Source: JACOMY01 sp046233115
Lineage (GTDB): Bacteria; Pseudomonadota; Alphaproteobacteria; Kiloniellales; JACOMY01
Direction of reading: 5' to 3'
Length of the DNA: 64,000 nucleotides
Assembly: GCA_046233115.1 (NCBI GenBank)
Contig: JBJXHM010000007.1
Span: 62,001 to 126,000, forward strand
Each line of letters opens with the position of its first letter. The stretch's first letter is position 1. Position numbers and translations under genes: made by a program. This document shows positions 42,469 to 51,122 of the stretch, piece by piece. Below the pieces are notes generated by a model that ran no database searches, was not told the DNA's origin, and was given only the letters and a program-made list of their open reading frames with translations.

Positions 42469-43632
42469 ATGTCTTCCTCCGCCTCCGCCAAGGGCCCGCG
42501 TGAACTGGCCTTCCACGACCTCCTCTCGCCGATCGAGGACGTGATCCAAGACGCCCGCAACGGCCGCATGTTCATCCTGGTCGATGACGAGGACCGCGAG
42601 AACGAGGGCGATCTCGTCATTCCTGCGCAGATGTGCACGCCCGATGCGGTCAACTTCATGGCCAAGTACGGCCGCGGCCTGATCTGCCTGGCGATGACGC
42701 ACAAGCGGATCCAGGAGCTGAAGCTGCCGCTGATGTCGCAGCACAACGGCACCCGGCACCAGACCGCCTTCACCGTCTCGATCGAGGCCAAGGAGGGGGT
42801 GACCACCGGCATCTCCGCACCCGACCGCGCCCGCACCATCGCGGTGGCGATCGACCCGGGCAAGAGTGCCGACGACATCGTGACGCCCGGTCATGTCTTC
42901 CCGCTGGTCGCCCGCGAGGGCGGCGTCCTGGAGCGCATCGGCCACACCGAGGCCGCCGTGGACATCGCCCGCCTGGCCGGCCTGAACCCGGCCGGGGTGA
43001 TCTGCGAGGTGATGAACGACGACGGCACCATGGCCCGGCGCGACGACATCATCGCCTTCGCCCAGCGCCACGGGCTGAAGGTCGCGACCATCGCCGATCT
43101 GGTGGCCTATCGGCGCAAGAACGACCGGGTGGTGGAGCGCAGCCTGGAGGGCGAGATCGACAGCCGCTACGGCGGGCGCTTCAAGCTGGCGCTCTACCGC
43201 AGCCGCTTCGGCAGCGGCGAGCACCTGGCACTCTGGAAGGGCGACATCACCGCGCCCGGACCGGTGCCGACGCGCGTCCATGCCTTCAACCTGATGGACG
43301 ATGTGCTGGGCGATCTCTCCAGCGGCCGTGGCGGCGAACTCTGGGAGGCCCTGACTAAGATCGACAGCCTGGGCCGGGGCGTCGTCGTCCTGATCGGCGA
43401 GCCCGGCGGGCGCAGCCTGGCCGAGCAGGTGGCCGAACGCTTGGGCCACAAGGAAGAGGAGCCGGGGCCGGAGCTCAGGGACTACGGCATTGGCGCACAG
43501 ATCCTGCTGGACCTCGGGGTCAAGGACCTGATGCTGCTGCACACGACGAAACACGTCTTCATCGGCCTGGAGGGCTATGGCTTGACCATCTCCGACCAGA
43601 AGCCGCTGCGGGGCGGAGAGGAAGAGGACTAG
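42469..43632 (+). CDS. ribBX: RibB with degenerate RibA-like C-terminal domain (RibBX type)
   Basis: The 387-residue protein has a complete N-terminal 3,4-dihydroxy-2-butanone-4-phosphate synthase domain (about 15-215) with DDEDRENEGDLVIPA, TPGHVFPLVAREGGVLERIGHTEA and GVICEVMNDDGTMAR. The C-terminal half aligns with GTP cyclohydrolase II. It lacks the zinc cysteines: where true RibA has the GSLRCDCG-type motif, this has VHAFNLMDDVLGDLSSG. It is therefore predicted to be active only as RibB. Such RibBX hybrids are known in Proteobacteria. A separate functional RibA must be encoded elsewhere. Confidence 0.9.
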   Translation: MSSSASAKGPRELAFHDLLSPIEDVIQDARNGRMFILVDDEDRENEGDLVIPAQMCTPDAVNFMAKYGRGLICLAMTHKRIQELKLPLMSQHNGTRHQTAFTVSIEAKEGVTTGISAPDRARTIAVAIDPGKSADDIVTPGHVFPLVAREGGVLERIGHTEAAVDIARLAGLNPAGVICEVMNDDGTMARRDDIIAFAQRHGLKVATIADLVAYRRKNDRVVERSLEGEIDSRYGGRFKLALYRSRFGSGEHLALWKGDITAPGPVPTRVHAFNLMDDVLGDLSSGRGGELWEALTKIDSLGRGVVVLIGEPGGRSLAEQVAERLGHKEEEPGPELRDYGIGAQILLDLGVKDLMLLHTTKHVFIGLEGYGLTISDQKPLRGGEEED

Positions 43633-43636
43633 GTCC

Positions 43637-44086
43637 ATGGCCGAGCAGGCTCAGGTTCTGATCATCGAGGCACGCTTCTACGAGGGCATCGCCGATGCGC
43701 TGGTGGAGGGTGCGGTCGCGGCGCTCGAGGCGGCCGGCGTTTCCTACGAGCGCGTCGCCGTGCCCGGTGCCTTCGAGATCCCCGTGGTGATTGCCATGGC
43801 GGAGGCCAGCGACAGCCCCTTCGAGGGCTACATCGCGCTGGGTTGCGTCATCCGCGGCGAGACCACCCACTACGACTATGTCTGCGGCGAGAGTGCGCGC
43901 AAGCTGATGGACCTGGCGGCCGAGCGCGGCCTGCCGCTCGGCTATGGCATTCTGACCGTGGAGAACGAGGCCCAGGCCTGGGCCCGTGCCAAGGTCAGCG
44001 AGAAGAACAAGGGCGGCGATGCCGCCAAGGCCTGCCTGCGGATGATGGAGCTGCAGGATCGCTTTCTCTATCCGACCGACCAGTGA
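43637..44086 (+). CDS. ribH: 6,7-dimethyl-8-ribityllumazine synthase
   Basis: The 149-residue enzyme joins the products of RibB and RibD into lumazine. VPGAFEIPVVIAMA, ALGCVIRGETTHYDYVCGES with the catalytic His, and GYGILTVENEAQAWARA are typical blocks. It follows ribBX by 4 bases and precedes nusB by 11. The length is normal. Confidence 0.96.
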   Translation: MAEQAQVLIIEARFYEGIADALVEGAVAALEAAGVSYERVAVPGAFEIPVVIAMAEASDSPFEGYIALGCVIRGETTHYDYVCGESARKLMDLAAERGLPLGYGILTVENEAQAWARAKVSEKNKGGDAAKACLRMMELQDRFLYPTDQ

Positions 44087-44097
44087 GGCCGTGCCCC

Positions 44098-44646
44098 GTG
44101 AGTGATCCCGCCAAAGCCGCTCCCGGCGACGCCCCCGCCGCAAGCGCGCCGGCCAAGAAGCCCGGCGGCAAGCGCAGCGACGAGGTCGCGCGGCGCCGGC
44201 TGGCGGCTCGTCTGGCCGCGGTGCAGGCGCTCTATCAGATCGAGGCCAGCGGTGAGACGCCGGAGCGCGTGATCACCCAGTTCCTGTCCGAGCGTCTGGA
44301 CGAGGAGATCGACGAGGTCTCGCTTTCCGGTGCCGACCGCAAGCTCTTCACTGCGCTGGTGCTGGAGGTCAGTGCCGCCAGCCCGTCGCTGGACACCCTG
44401 CTGGCGCCCTACCTGCCGCAGGAGTGGGTGCTGGAGCGGGTGGAGCCGCTGCTGCGCGCGATCCTGCGTGCCGCGGCCTACGAGTTGCAGTCCGCGCCCA
44501 AGGTGCCGGCCAAGGTGGCGATCGCCCAGTACGTCGCGGTTACTGAGGCCTTTCACGACCCGCAGGAGACCGGCTTCGTCAACAAGCTGCTGGATCGCCT
44601 CGCCCGGTCGCTGCGCCCGGCGGATTTCGCCGAGGCCTCCCGCTAG
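44098..44646 (+). CDS. nusB: transcription antitermination factor NusB
   Basis: The 182-residue all-helical NusB domain begins at about residue 25 (ARRRLAARLAAVQALYQIE). It ends with AKVAIAQYVAVTEAFHDPQETGF-type helices and NKLLDRLAR. An N-terminal Ala/Pro/Lys-rich tail of about 25 residues makes it longer than E. coli NusB. It binds boxA RNA with NusE for rRNA antitermination. The start is GTG 44098; the frame is open further upstream only inside ribH. Confidence 0.94.
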   Translation: MSDPAKAAPGDAPAASAPAKKPGGKRSDEVARRRLAARLAAVQALYQIEASGETPERVITQFLSERLDEEIDEVSLSGADRKLFTALVLEVSAASPSLDTLLAPYLPQEWVLERVEPLLRAILRAAAYELQSAPKVPAKVAIAQYVAVTEAFHDPQETGFVNKLLDRLARSLRPADFAEASR

Positions 44647-44658
44647 CCGGATCCCGCC

Positions 44659-45636
44659 GTGGCCGGCGAGTTCGACATCATTCGCCGCTGCTTCGCGCCG
44701 CTCGCCACCAGCGAGTCGGCGTTCGGGCTCACCGACGACGCCGCGCTGATCACTCCGCCACCGGGGCATGCCCTGGTCGCCACCGCCGACGCCATGATCA
44801 GCGGCATCCACTTCCTGCCCGATGACCCGGCGGAGACGGTCGGGCGCAAGCTGCTCAGGGTCAATCTCTCCGATCTGGCGGCAATGGGGGCACAGCCGAT
44901 CGGCTATCTGCTGACCTGCGCCTGGCCCAAGGGCTGGGATCAGGACTGGATCGCCGACTTCGCCCGCGGCCTGGGCCTGGACCAGGAGCGCTACGGCGTT
45001 TCTCTGCTGGGGGGCGACACCACCAGTGGCCCCGGTCCCATGAGTCTCTCGCTGACCGCATTGGGCAGCGTCGAGCCAGACCGGGCGCTCAGGCGCAGCG
45101 GGGCGCGGGCGGGCGACCGGGTCCTGGTCAGCGGTACTTTAGGGAATGCGGCCTTCGGCCTGCTGGTTCGCTACGGGCGCCTGCTCGACCTCTCCGAGGC
45201 CGCTCAGGGCCGCCTGACCGAGTCCTATCGCCTGCCGGAACCGCGCCTGGCGCTGGGCCGGGCGCTGGCCACCGGCGGCCTGGCGACGGCCTGCCTGGAC
45301 GTCTCCGACGGCCTGGTCGCCGACCTGGGGCACATCTGCGAGGTTTCCGGCCTGGGCGCGCGGGTGCTGGCGGAGCGCATCCCGCTCTCACCCGAGGTGC
45401 AGGAGGCGGTGGCGCTCGACCTCGAGAGCTTCCCGCTGGCGCTGACCGGCGGCGACGACTACGAGCTCTGCTTCACCGTCGCGCCGGAGCGACTGGATGA
45501 GGTATCGGCGCTGTCGCAGTCCCTGGGCATCGCCTTGACCGACATCGGCGAGATGGTGGCGGGCGAGGGCGTCGCGGTGCTGGACCGGGACGGCACGCCG
45601 CTCACCTTGGAGCGCGGTGGCTGGACACACTTCTGA
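44659..45636 (+). CDS. thiL: thiamine-monophosphate kinase
   Basis: The 325-residue ThiL phosphorylates thiamine monophosphate to the diphosphate. FGLTDDAALITPPPGH and DAMISGIHFLPDDPAE are the N-terminal metal/ATP blocks. VNLSDLAAMGAQPIGYLL, LLGGDTTSGPGPMSLSLTA and ACLDVSDGLVADLGH follow. The start is GTG 44659, 12 bases after nusB. The nusB-thiL pair is widely conserved. Confidence 0.95.
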   Translation: MAGEFDIIRRCFAPLATSESAFGLTDDAALITPPPGHALVATADAMISGIHFLPDDPAETVGRKLLRVNLSDLAAMGAQPIGYLLTCAWPKGWDQDWIADFARGLGLDQERYGVSLLGGDTTSGPGPMSLSLTALGSVEPDRALRRSGARAGDRVLVSGTLGNAAFGLLVRYGRLLDLSEAAQGRLTESYRLPEPRLALGRALATGGLATACLDVSDGLVADLGHICEVSGLGARVLAERIPLSPEVQEAVALDLESFPLALTGGDDYELCFTVAPERLDEVSALSQSLGIALTDIGEMVAGEGVAVLDRDGTPLTLERGGWTHF

Positions 45637-45738
45637 CTAGGCTTCCTTTGCGGCGCGCCGCGACGTTTGGCTGCTATGCCCTCGCGGCGGGTTGGCGGCG
45701 CTAGTAACGCCCTTTGCGGTGCAGTAGGGTCGCCGATC

Positions 45739-46932
45739 ATGACTCCGCGTTCCACAGTCTATCTACTGACCGGTTGCATGGGCCTGCACCAGACGGCGCT
45801 GTCCCTGAACATGACGGTCGGCGCCTTGGCCGGCACCATGCTGGCGGGCAGCGAGGCCTATCTGGCGACCCTGCCGCTGGCACTCACCTTCGTCGTGCTG
45901 ATGGCGGGTTCCGCCCCGGCCTCCTTCCTGATCAGTCGGCTGGGCTGGAAGCCGGTCTTTGCGCTGGGCTCGCTGGTCGGCTGTGCCAGCGGTCTGGTGG
46001 CGGCCTACGCCTTGGTCGAGCAGGACTTCTGGCTCTTCTGTGCGGGGCTCGGCTGCTATGGCTTCGCCACCGCCGTGGCCAACTACTACCGCTTCGCCGC
46101 GGCCGAGTCGGTGCCGGCGGAGCGGCGCTCGCGCGCCATATCGACGGTGCTGACGGGCGGCGTGGCGGCGGCGATCGCGGGACCCTATCTGGCGGTGCAG
46201 GGCAGCGAGCTCTTCGTCTATAGCTTCGCCGGCAGCTACCTGCTGATGTCGGTGCTGTCGCTTGCCATCCTGCCGGTGCTGGCCACCGTGAAGCTTGACC
46301 TGGAACGGCCGGGCGCCCCGCGCGAGAAGGCCGAGGCGGCGCCGCGACGGCTGGTGGAAATCGCCGGCCAGCCGGTCTTCGTGATCGCCGCCCTGGGCGC
46401 GATGCTGGGCTACGGCTCGATGAACCTGATCATGGTCTCGACCCCGACCTCCATGGTGGCTTGTGGCTTCGTGATGGGGGATGCCGCTTCGGTCATCCAG
46501 TGGCATGTGCTGGGCATGTACCTGCCGTCGTTCGTCAGCGGACGGCTGATGCGTCGCTTCGGCGTCACCAACGTCATGGCGACCGGGGCGCTGCTTATCA
46601 TCGCCTGCGCGGTGATCAACCTGACCGGTGTCACCTATGCTCACTTCCTGGGCTCGCTGGTGCTGCTGGGGGTCGGCTGGAACTTCCTCTACATCGGCGG
46701 CTCCACTCTGGTGACCGAGGCCTACCGCAGCGGCGAGCGGGCTCGCACCCTGGGCCTCAACGAGCTGCTGGTGACAGGAACCACGGCGACCACGGCGCTC
46801 AGCTCCGGCGCGATCTTCGCCGGGGCCGGCTGGCCGATCCTGAACCTGGTGGTGATCGGGCCGCTGGCCGTCCTTTTCGCCGGCATCGCCTGGTTCAGCT
46901 TGCGCCGCCGGCGCAGCGTTGCCTTGACGTAA
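45739..46932 (+). CDS. MFS transporter
   Basis: The 397-residue permease has about 12 transmembrane helices. A basic loop after helix 2 (ISRLGWKPVFALGSLVG) fits the MFS motif A position, and helices 6 and 7 are separated by a charged loop (KLDLERPGAPREKAEAAPRR). ATG 45739 is chosen because it is close to the first helix and has AGTAGGG upstream. Similar MFS genes often sit between thiL and hppA in alphaproteobacteria. The substrate is unknown. Confidence 0.85.
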   Translation: MTPRSTVYLLTGCMGLHQTALSLNMTVGALAGTMLAGSEAYLATLPLALTFVVLMAGSAPASFLISRLGWKPVFALGSLVGCASGLVAAYALVEQDFWLFCAGLGCYGFATAVANYYRFAAAESVPAERRSRAISTVLTGGVAAAIAGPYLAVQGSELFVYSFAGSYLLMSVLSLAILPVLATVKLDLERPGAPREKAEAAPRRLVEIAGQPVFVIAALGAMLGYGSMNLIMVSTPTSMVACGFVMGDAASVIQWHVLGMYLPSFVSGRLMRRFGVTNVMATGALLIIACAVINLTGVTYAHFLGSLVLLGVGWNFLYIGGSTLVTEAYRSGERARTLGLNELLVTGTTATTALSSGAIFAGAGWPILNLVVIGPLAVLFAGIAWFSLRRRRSVALT

Positions 46933-46981
46933 CAGGCGCTTACGGCCTTCTCCCCGGCCGTCCCGCGGTCAGTCAAGAGCG

Positions 46982-47007
46982 TTGCCAGACGCCGGGCCTT
47001 CTGGCAA
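46982..47007. repeat. 8-base inverted repeat downstream of the MFS gene
   Basis: TTGCCAGA at 46982-46989 and TCTGGCAA at 47000-47007 are perfect arms with a 10-base GC-rich loop. It lies 50 bases after the MFS stop and may end that transcript, though no U-run follows. The remaining bases up to 47146 hold no gene; GCAAAAAAGG at about 47048 is the only A-tract. Confidence 0.4.
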
Positions 47008-47146
47008 GGTCCAGGCCCGTACTGTAGCCGTATCAAGCAGTGCGGTTAGCAAAAAAGGTCTCATGCAAACTGTGATCGTGTGCGTATCGGTGAGGCGCGC
47101 GCTGACAGCATGGGCGCGCAACGAATAAGGGGGAAAGCCAAGAACG

Positions 47147-49258
47147 ATGAGTGGACTCTTAATCTTTGTCCTGATTTGCGGTGCGCTGGCACTGGTCTAT
47201 GGCGTCGTGACCGCCAAGGCCGTGATGTCGGCCCCGGCGGGCTCGGCCCGCATGCAGGAAATCGCCGGCGCGATCCAAGAGGGCGCGCGGGCCTACCTCA
47301 ATCGACAGTACACCACGATCGCCATTGTGGGTGCGGTGATTTTCGTGATCGTGTGGCTGCTGCTGGGGCTGCATGTCGGCATCGGGTTCCTGATCGGAGC
47401 GATCCTCTCCGGTGCGGCGGGCTACATCGGCATGAACGTCTCGGTGAAGGCCAACGTGCGCACCACCGAGGCAGCGCGTAGCGGCCTGGCCCAGGGCCTC
47501 TCCGTCGCCTTCCGGGCCGGTGCGGTGACCGGCATGCTGGTGGCGGGCCTGGCTCTGCTGGCGGTCGCCGGCTACTTCACCATTCTGACCGCGGTCCTGC
47601 ACATCGAGGGGCGCGGCCTGGTCGACGCCCTGGTGGCGCTGGGCTTCGGCGCCTCGCTGATCTCCATCTTCGCGCGTCTCGGCGGGGGCATCTTCACCAA
47701 GGGTGCCGACGTGGGCGCCGACCTGGTGGGCAAGGTCGAGGCCGGCATTCCCGAGGACGATCCCCGCAACCCGGCGGTGATCGCCGACAACGTGGGCGAC
47801 AACGTGGGCGACTGCGCCGGCATGGCCGCCGACCTCTTCGAAACCTATGCGGTGACCGTGGTCGCCACCATGGTGCTGTCGTCGATCTTCTTCGCCGGCC
47901 AGGAGATCATGCACAGCTTCATGCTGTATCCGCTGGCGATCGGCGCTGTCTGCATCATCACCTCGATCATCGGCACCTACTTCGTGAAGCTGGGCGCCAG
48001 CAAGTCGATCATGGGGGCGCTCTACAAGGGCTTCATCGCCTCTGCGGTGCTGTCGATCCCGGCCATCCTGGGCGTCACCGCCTGGAGCATCGGGCTGGGC
48101 ACGGAGTACAGCTCCGGCAAGGTCAGCTTCACCGGCCTCGACCTCTTCTTCTGTGGCGTCGTCGGCCTGGTTGTCACCGGCCTGCTCATCTGGGTGACCG
48201 AGTACTACACCTCGACCGAGTACCGTCCGGTGCGCTCGGTCGCCAAGGCTTCCGAGACCGGTCACGGCACCAACGTGATCCAGGGCCTGGCGGTCTCCAT
48301 GGAGGCGACCGCGGTGCCGGCGCTGATAATCATCGCCGGCATCATCGCGACCTACTCCATCGCCGGCCTCTTCGGCATCGCGATAGCGGTGACGACCATG
48401 CTGGCGCTGGCCGGCATGGTGGTGGCGCTGGACGCCTACGGTCCGGTGACGGACAACGGCGGCGGCATCGCCGAGATGGCGGAACTGGACGATTCGGTGC
48501 GCAAGGTGACCGACGAGCTGGATGCGGTCGGCAACACCACCAAGGCGGTGACCAAGGGCTATGCCATCGGTTCCGCCGGCCTGGGTGCCCTGGTCCTCTT
48601 CGGCGCCTACACCGAGGACGTGATCTACTTCTCCCGCGAGGGCGGATCGGATTACTTCCAGGGCGTGTCGGTCCAGTTCGACCTCTCCAACCCCTACGTG
48701 GTAGTCGGCCTCTTCTTCGGCGGCCTGCTGCCCTTCCTCTTCGGTTCCATGGGCATGATGGCCGTGGGCCGTGCCGGTGGCGCCGTGGTCGAGGAGGTGC
48801 GCAAGCAGTTCCGTGAGATCCCGGGCATCATGGAAGGCAAGGCCAAGCCCAAGTATGGGCGCTGCGTCGACATGCTGACCAAGGCGGCGATCAAGGAGAT
48901 GATCATCCCCTCGATGCTTCCGGTGCTCTCGCCGATCGTGGTCTACTTCGTGGTGCTGGCGATCGCCGGCAAGTCGGACGCGCTGGCTGCGGTCGGCGCC
49001 ATGCTGTTGGGCGTGATCGTCACCGGTCTCTTCGTGGCGATCTCCATGACCGCCGGCGGCGGCTGCTGGGACAACGCCAAGAAGTACATCGAGGAAGGCA
49101 ATCACGGCGGCAAGGGGTCGGAGGCCCACAAGGCGGCCGTGACCGGCGACACCGTCGGCGATCCCTACAAGGACACCGCCGGCCCTGCCGTGAACCCCAT
49201 GATCAAGATCACCAACATCGTGGCCTTGTTGCTGCTGGCGGTCCTGGCACACAGCTAA
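47147..49258 (+). CDS. hppA: membrane-bound proton-translocating pyrophosphatase
   Basis: The 703-residue H+-PPase has about 16 transmembrane helices and hydrolyses pyrophosphate to pump protons. The substrate-binding block is GGGIFTKGADVGADLVGKVE followed by EDDPRNPAVIADNVGDNVGD. DNGGGIAEMAELD and TVGDPYKDTAGPAVNPMIK are the other conserved acidic motifs. GNTTKAVTKG carries Lys where K+-dependent enzymes have Ala, marking the K+-independent class. GGGAAAGCC precedes ATG 47147. A strong hairpin and U-run end the transcript. Confidence 0.97.
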   Translation: MSGLLIFVLICGALALVYGVVTAKAVMSAPAGSARMQEIAGAIQEGARAYLNRQYTTIAIVGAVIFVIVWLLLGLHVGIGFLIGAILSGAAGYIGMNVSVKANVRTTEAARSGLAQGLSVAFRAGAVTGMLVAGLALLAVAGYFTILTAVLHIEGRGLVDALVALGFGASLISIFARLGGGIFTKGADVGADLVGKVEAGIPEDDPRNPAVIADNVGDNVGDCAGMAADLFETYAVTVVATMVLSSIFFAGQEIMHSFMLYPLAIGAVCIITSIIGTYFVKLGASKSIMGALYKGFIASAVLSIPAILGVTAWSIGLGTEYSSGKVSFTGLDLFFCGVVGLVVTGLLIWVTEYYTSTEYRPVRSVAKASETGHGTNVIQGLAVSMEATAVPALIIIAGIIATYSIAGLFGIAIAVTTMLALAGMVVALDAYGPVTDNGGGIAEMAELDDSVRKVTDELDAVGNTTKAVTKGYAIGSAGLGALVLFGAYTEDVIYFSREGGSDYFQGVSVQFDLSNPYVVVGLFFGGLLPFLFGSMGMMAVGRAGGAVVEEVRKQFREIPGIMEGKAKPKYGRCVDMLTKAAIKEMIIPSMLPVLSPIVVYFVVLAIAGKSDALAAVGAMLLGVIVTGLFVAISMTAGGGCWDNAKKYIEEGNHGGKGSEAHKAAVTGDTVGDPYKDTAGPAVNPMIKITNIVALLLLAVLAHS

Positions 49259-49266
49259 GACACAGC

Positions 49267-49294
49267 CCTCCGGCGGGCTTCTGCCCGCCGGAGG
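49267..49294 (+). terminator. long GC hairpin after hppA
   Basis: A perfect 12-base-pair stem (left arm 49267-49278, right arm 49283-49294) is closed by the loop TTCT, 8 bases after the hppA stop. There is no U-run directly after it. It probably acts with the next hairpin, or protects the 3' end. Confidence 0.75.
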
Positions 49295-49307
49295 AGCCGA
49301 CCTCAAG

Positions 49308-49351
49308 AGCGGTACGGAACTGCCCGGAAGGGCTGCCGGGCCGCTTTTTTT
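49308..49351 (+). terminator. intrinsic terminator of hppA
   Basis: AGCGG (49308-49312) pairs with CCGCT (49341-49345), and inside it GCCCGG (49322-49327) pairs with CCGGGC (49336-49341 region). Seven T follow directly at 49345-49351. This is a good Rho-independent terminator. Confidence 0.8.
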
Positions 49352-49598
49352 ATGTATATCAATAGGATCATGAGCGTGTGCCGCCCGGCAGTGCCGTTCA
49401 TTCATATTAAAAACTGACATTTTTCAGAAACTGTTTGTTGAAATTATCCGGATCCGAAACTAGCTTCCCTGGACACGGCGAAGGGACGGTGAGCGCAGGG
49501 AGGCGAGTCTCTATCGGTCGCCCATTGCGGGCGCCCGTGCCCCCCCGCCGTCAGATCGGATCGCGAGCTTCAATAACGACGATCAGGAGTTGATAACT
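49352..49598 (+). other. gene-free leader upstream of the RTX gene
   Basis: This stretch is AT-rich for this genome at about 49352-49470 (TATGTATATC, CATATTAAAAACTGACATT, TTGTTGAAATTATCC). Such composition suits a promoter and possibly curved DNA. CTGA/TCAG forms only a 4-base stem. The part from 49480 to 49570 is GC-rich with a run of eight C near 49541. I see no small gene in it. GGAG at 49586 is the ribosome site for ATG 49599. Confidence 0.5.
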
Positions 49599-50984
49599 AT
49601 GGCGACCATCACCGGAAGCGATGGCCCCGATACCTTGTTCGGCACGGAATCCCCCGACGTCATTCTCGGCCTCGACGGCGACGACAGCCTCTACGGGCTG
49701 CTGGAGGACGACCTTCTCAAGGGGCAGAATGACAACGATCTGCTGTTCGGCGACGAGGGCAACGACACCCTGCAAGGCCAGGAGGGTGACGACCAGGCCT
49801 ATGGCGGCAAGGGCGACGACCGGGTGGTCGGTGGCTCCGGCGTCGATGTCCTGTTCGGTGGACAGGGGCGCGACGTCCTCTACGGCGGTGCCGGCGACGA
49901 TACCATTGCGGGCGGCTGCGATGACGACGTGATCGAGGGCCGCATCGGCAACAACGTGCTAAGCGGCGGCGGCGGCGACGACAGCGTCTCCGACAGTGAG
50001 GGCGACAGTACCCTGAGCGGCGACGACGGCGACGACCAGTTGCGTGGTCGCGACGGCGATGACGTCCTGTTCGGTGGCAGCGGCAGCGATCTGGCGATCG
50101 GCGCTACCGGCAACGACAGCATCTTCGGCGGCGACGGCGACGACCGTGGCAACGGTAACGGCGGCAGCGACCAGATCGAGGGCGGTGCCGGTGACGACAC
50201 CCTCAATGGCAATGGCGGCAACGACCTGCTCATCGGCGGCAGCGGCCTTGACACGGTCGAGGGCGGCGCTGGCGACGACGTGGTGCTGGTCTGCAATCCC
50301 CACGAGCTGGAAGCCGGCGAGGTCATGTATGGCGGCAGCGGCTGGGATACCCTCTCCTTCGGTGGTCACATCGACACCGCCGACGTTACCGTCGCGGACT
50401 TCGAGGTCTTCGTCGGCCATGGGACCCACAACATCGCCAAGGAAGACCTGGTCGGCACCTCCTTCATCGACTTCCTCTACGGCGGCAATGGGCGCGACTG
50501 GATCTTCGGCCAGGAGTCCGACGATGCACTCTACGGCGGTCGCGGCTGGGACCGCCTCTACGGTGCGGAGGGCAAGGACAACCTCTTCGGCGGTTCGGGC
50601 TGGGATCGCGTCTACGGTGGCGAGGGCGACGACACCATCTTTGGCGGTGGCGGCCGAGACAGGCTCTCCGGCGGCAGCGGCTCCGACACTTTCGGCTTCG
50701 CCGGCGACCTCAGTCACAGCCAGGGCTCGATCCAGGACTTCGTCAGCGAGGCCTCGGGCGACCCGGAGCCGGACAAGCTGATGTTCGAGATCGGCTCCGC
50801 CGCGGAGTACATCGGCGATGCGGCCTTCGACGGCGGCGGCGTCGCCCAGGTCCGCTTCGACGAGGGCAGTCACGGCAAGGTCGAGGTCGACAGTGACGGC
50901 GACGGCAGCGCCAACTATTGGGTGGAGCTCGACGGCTACAAGCATGTCGAGCAATTGACCGGAAGCGACTTCATCTTCGTCTAG
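49599..50984 (+). CDS. RTX (hemolysin-type Ca2+-binding repeat) protein made almost entirely of repeats
   Basis: The 461-residue acidic protein has no signal peptide. About 25 nonapeptides of the GGxGxDxUx type run unbroken over residues 5-229 (for example YGGAGDDTI, FGGDGDDRG). One more lies at 244-252, and eight at about 294-365. The C-terminus (about 380-461) resembles the serralysin C-terminal region, with DSDGDGSANYW and an end GSDFIFV typical of type I secretion substrates. Calcium-driven folding outside the cell is expected. There is no enzymatic domain, so it may be structural, such as surface-layer or adhesion. No type I secretion genes lie nearby. Confidence 0.88.
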   Translation: MATITGSDGPDTLFGTESPDVILGLDGDDSLYGLLEDDLLKGQNDNDLLFGDEGNDTLQGQEGDDQAYGGKGDDRVVGGSGVDVLFGGQGRDVLYGGAGDDTIAGGCDDDVIEGRIGNNVLSGGGGDDSVSDSEGDSTLSGDDGDDQLRGRDGDDVLFGGSGSDLAIGATGNDSIFGGDGDDRGNGNGGSDQIEGGAGDDTLNGNGGNDLLIGGSGLDTVEGGAGDDVVLVCNPHELEAGEVMYGGSGWDTLSFGGHIDTADVTVADFEVFVGHGTHNIAKEDLVGTSFIDFLYGGNGRDWIFGQESDDALYGGRGWDRLYGAEGKDNLFGGSGWDRVYGGEGDDTIFGGGGRDRLSGGSGSDTFGFAGDLSHSQGSIQDFVSEASGDPEPDKLMFEIGSAAEYIGDAAFDGGGVAQVRFDEGSHGKVEVDSDGDGSANYWVELDGYKHVEQLTGSDFIFV

Positions 50985-51043
50985 ACGAGGACGTCACGAA
51001 CAGGGGGTTTCGCTCGCCTTTCAGGGAGAGGCGAAGATAAAGG

Positions 51044-51071
51044 CGGCCGCGGGCATTCCCACCCGCGGCCG
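51044..51071 (+). terminator. hairpin downstream of the RTX gene
   Basis: CGGCCGCGGG at 51044-51053 pairs perfectly with CCCGCGGCCG at 51062-51071 across an 8-base loop, 60 bases after the RTX stop. The following GTCCTGGTTT is only slightly U-rich, so termination may be partial and the next gene may be read through. Confidence 0.55.
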
Positions 51072-51122
51072 TCCTGGTTTAGTCTGATCCCGAAAACCAA
51101 GCCTCGGGGAGGACGGACTGCC

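Noticed and set aside
47159..49420. A 753-codon open frame on the minus strand opposite hppA
   Set aside because: It is low-complexity His/Asp/Gly-rich translation of the antisense of a strongly conserved pyrophosphatase gene, with no family motif. High GC keeps antisense frames open.
49599..50984. DNA-level satellite or mobile repeat in the RTX gene
   Set aside because: The periodicity is 27 bases and in frame, explained by the nonapeptide repeats of the protein.
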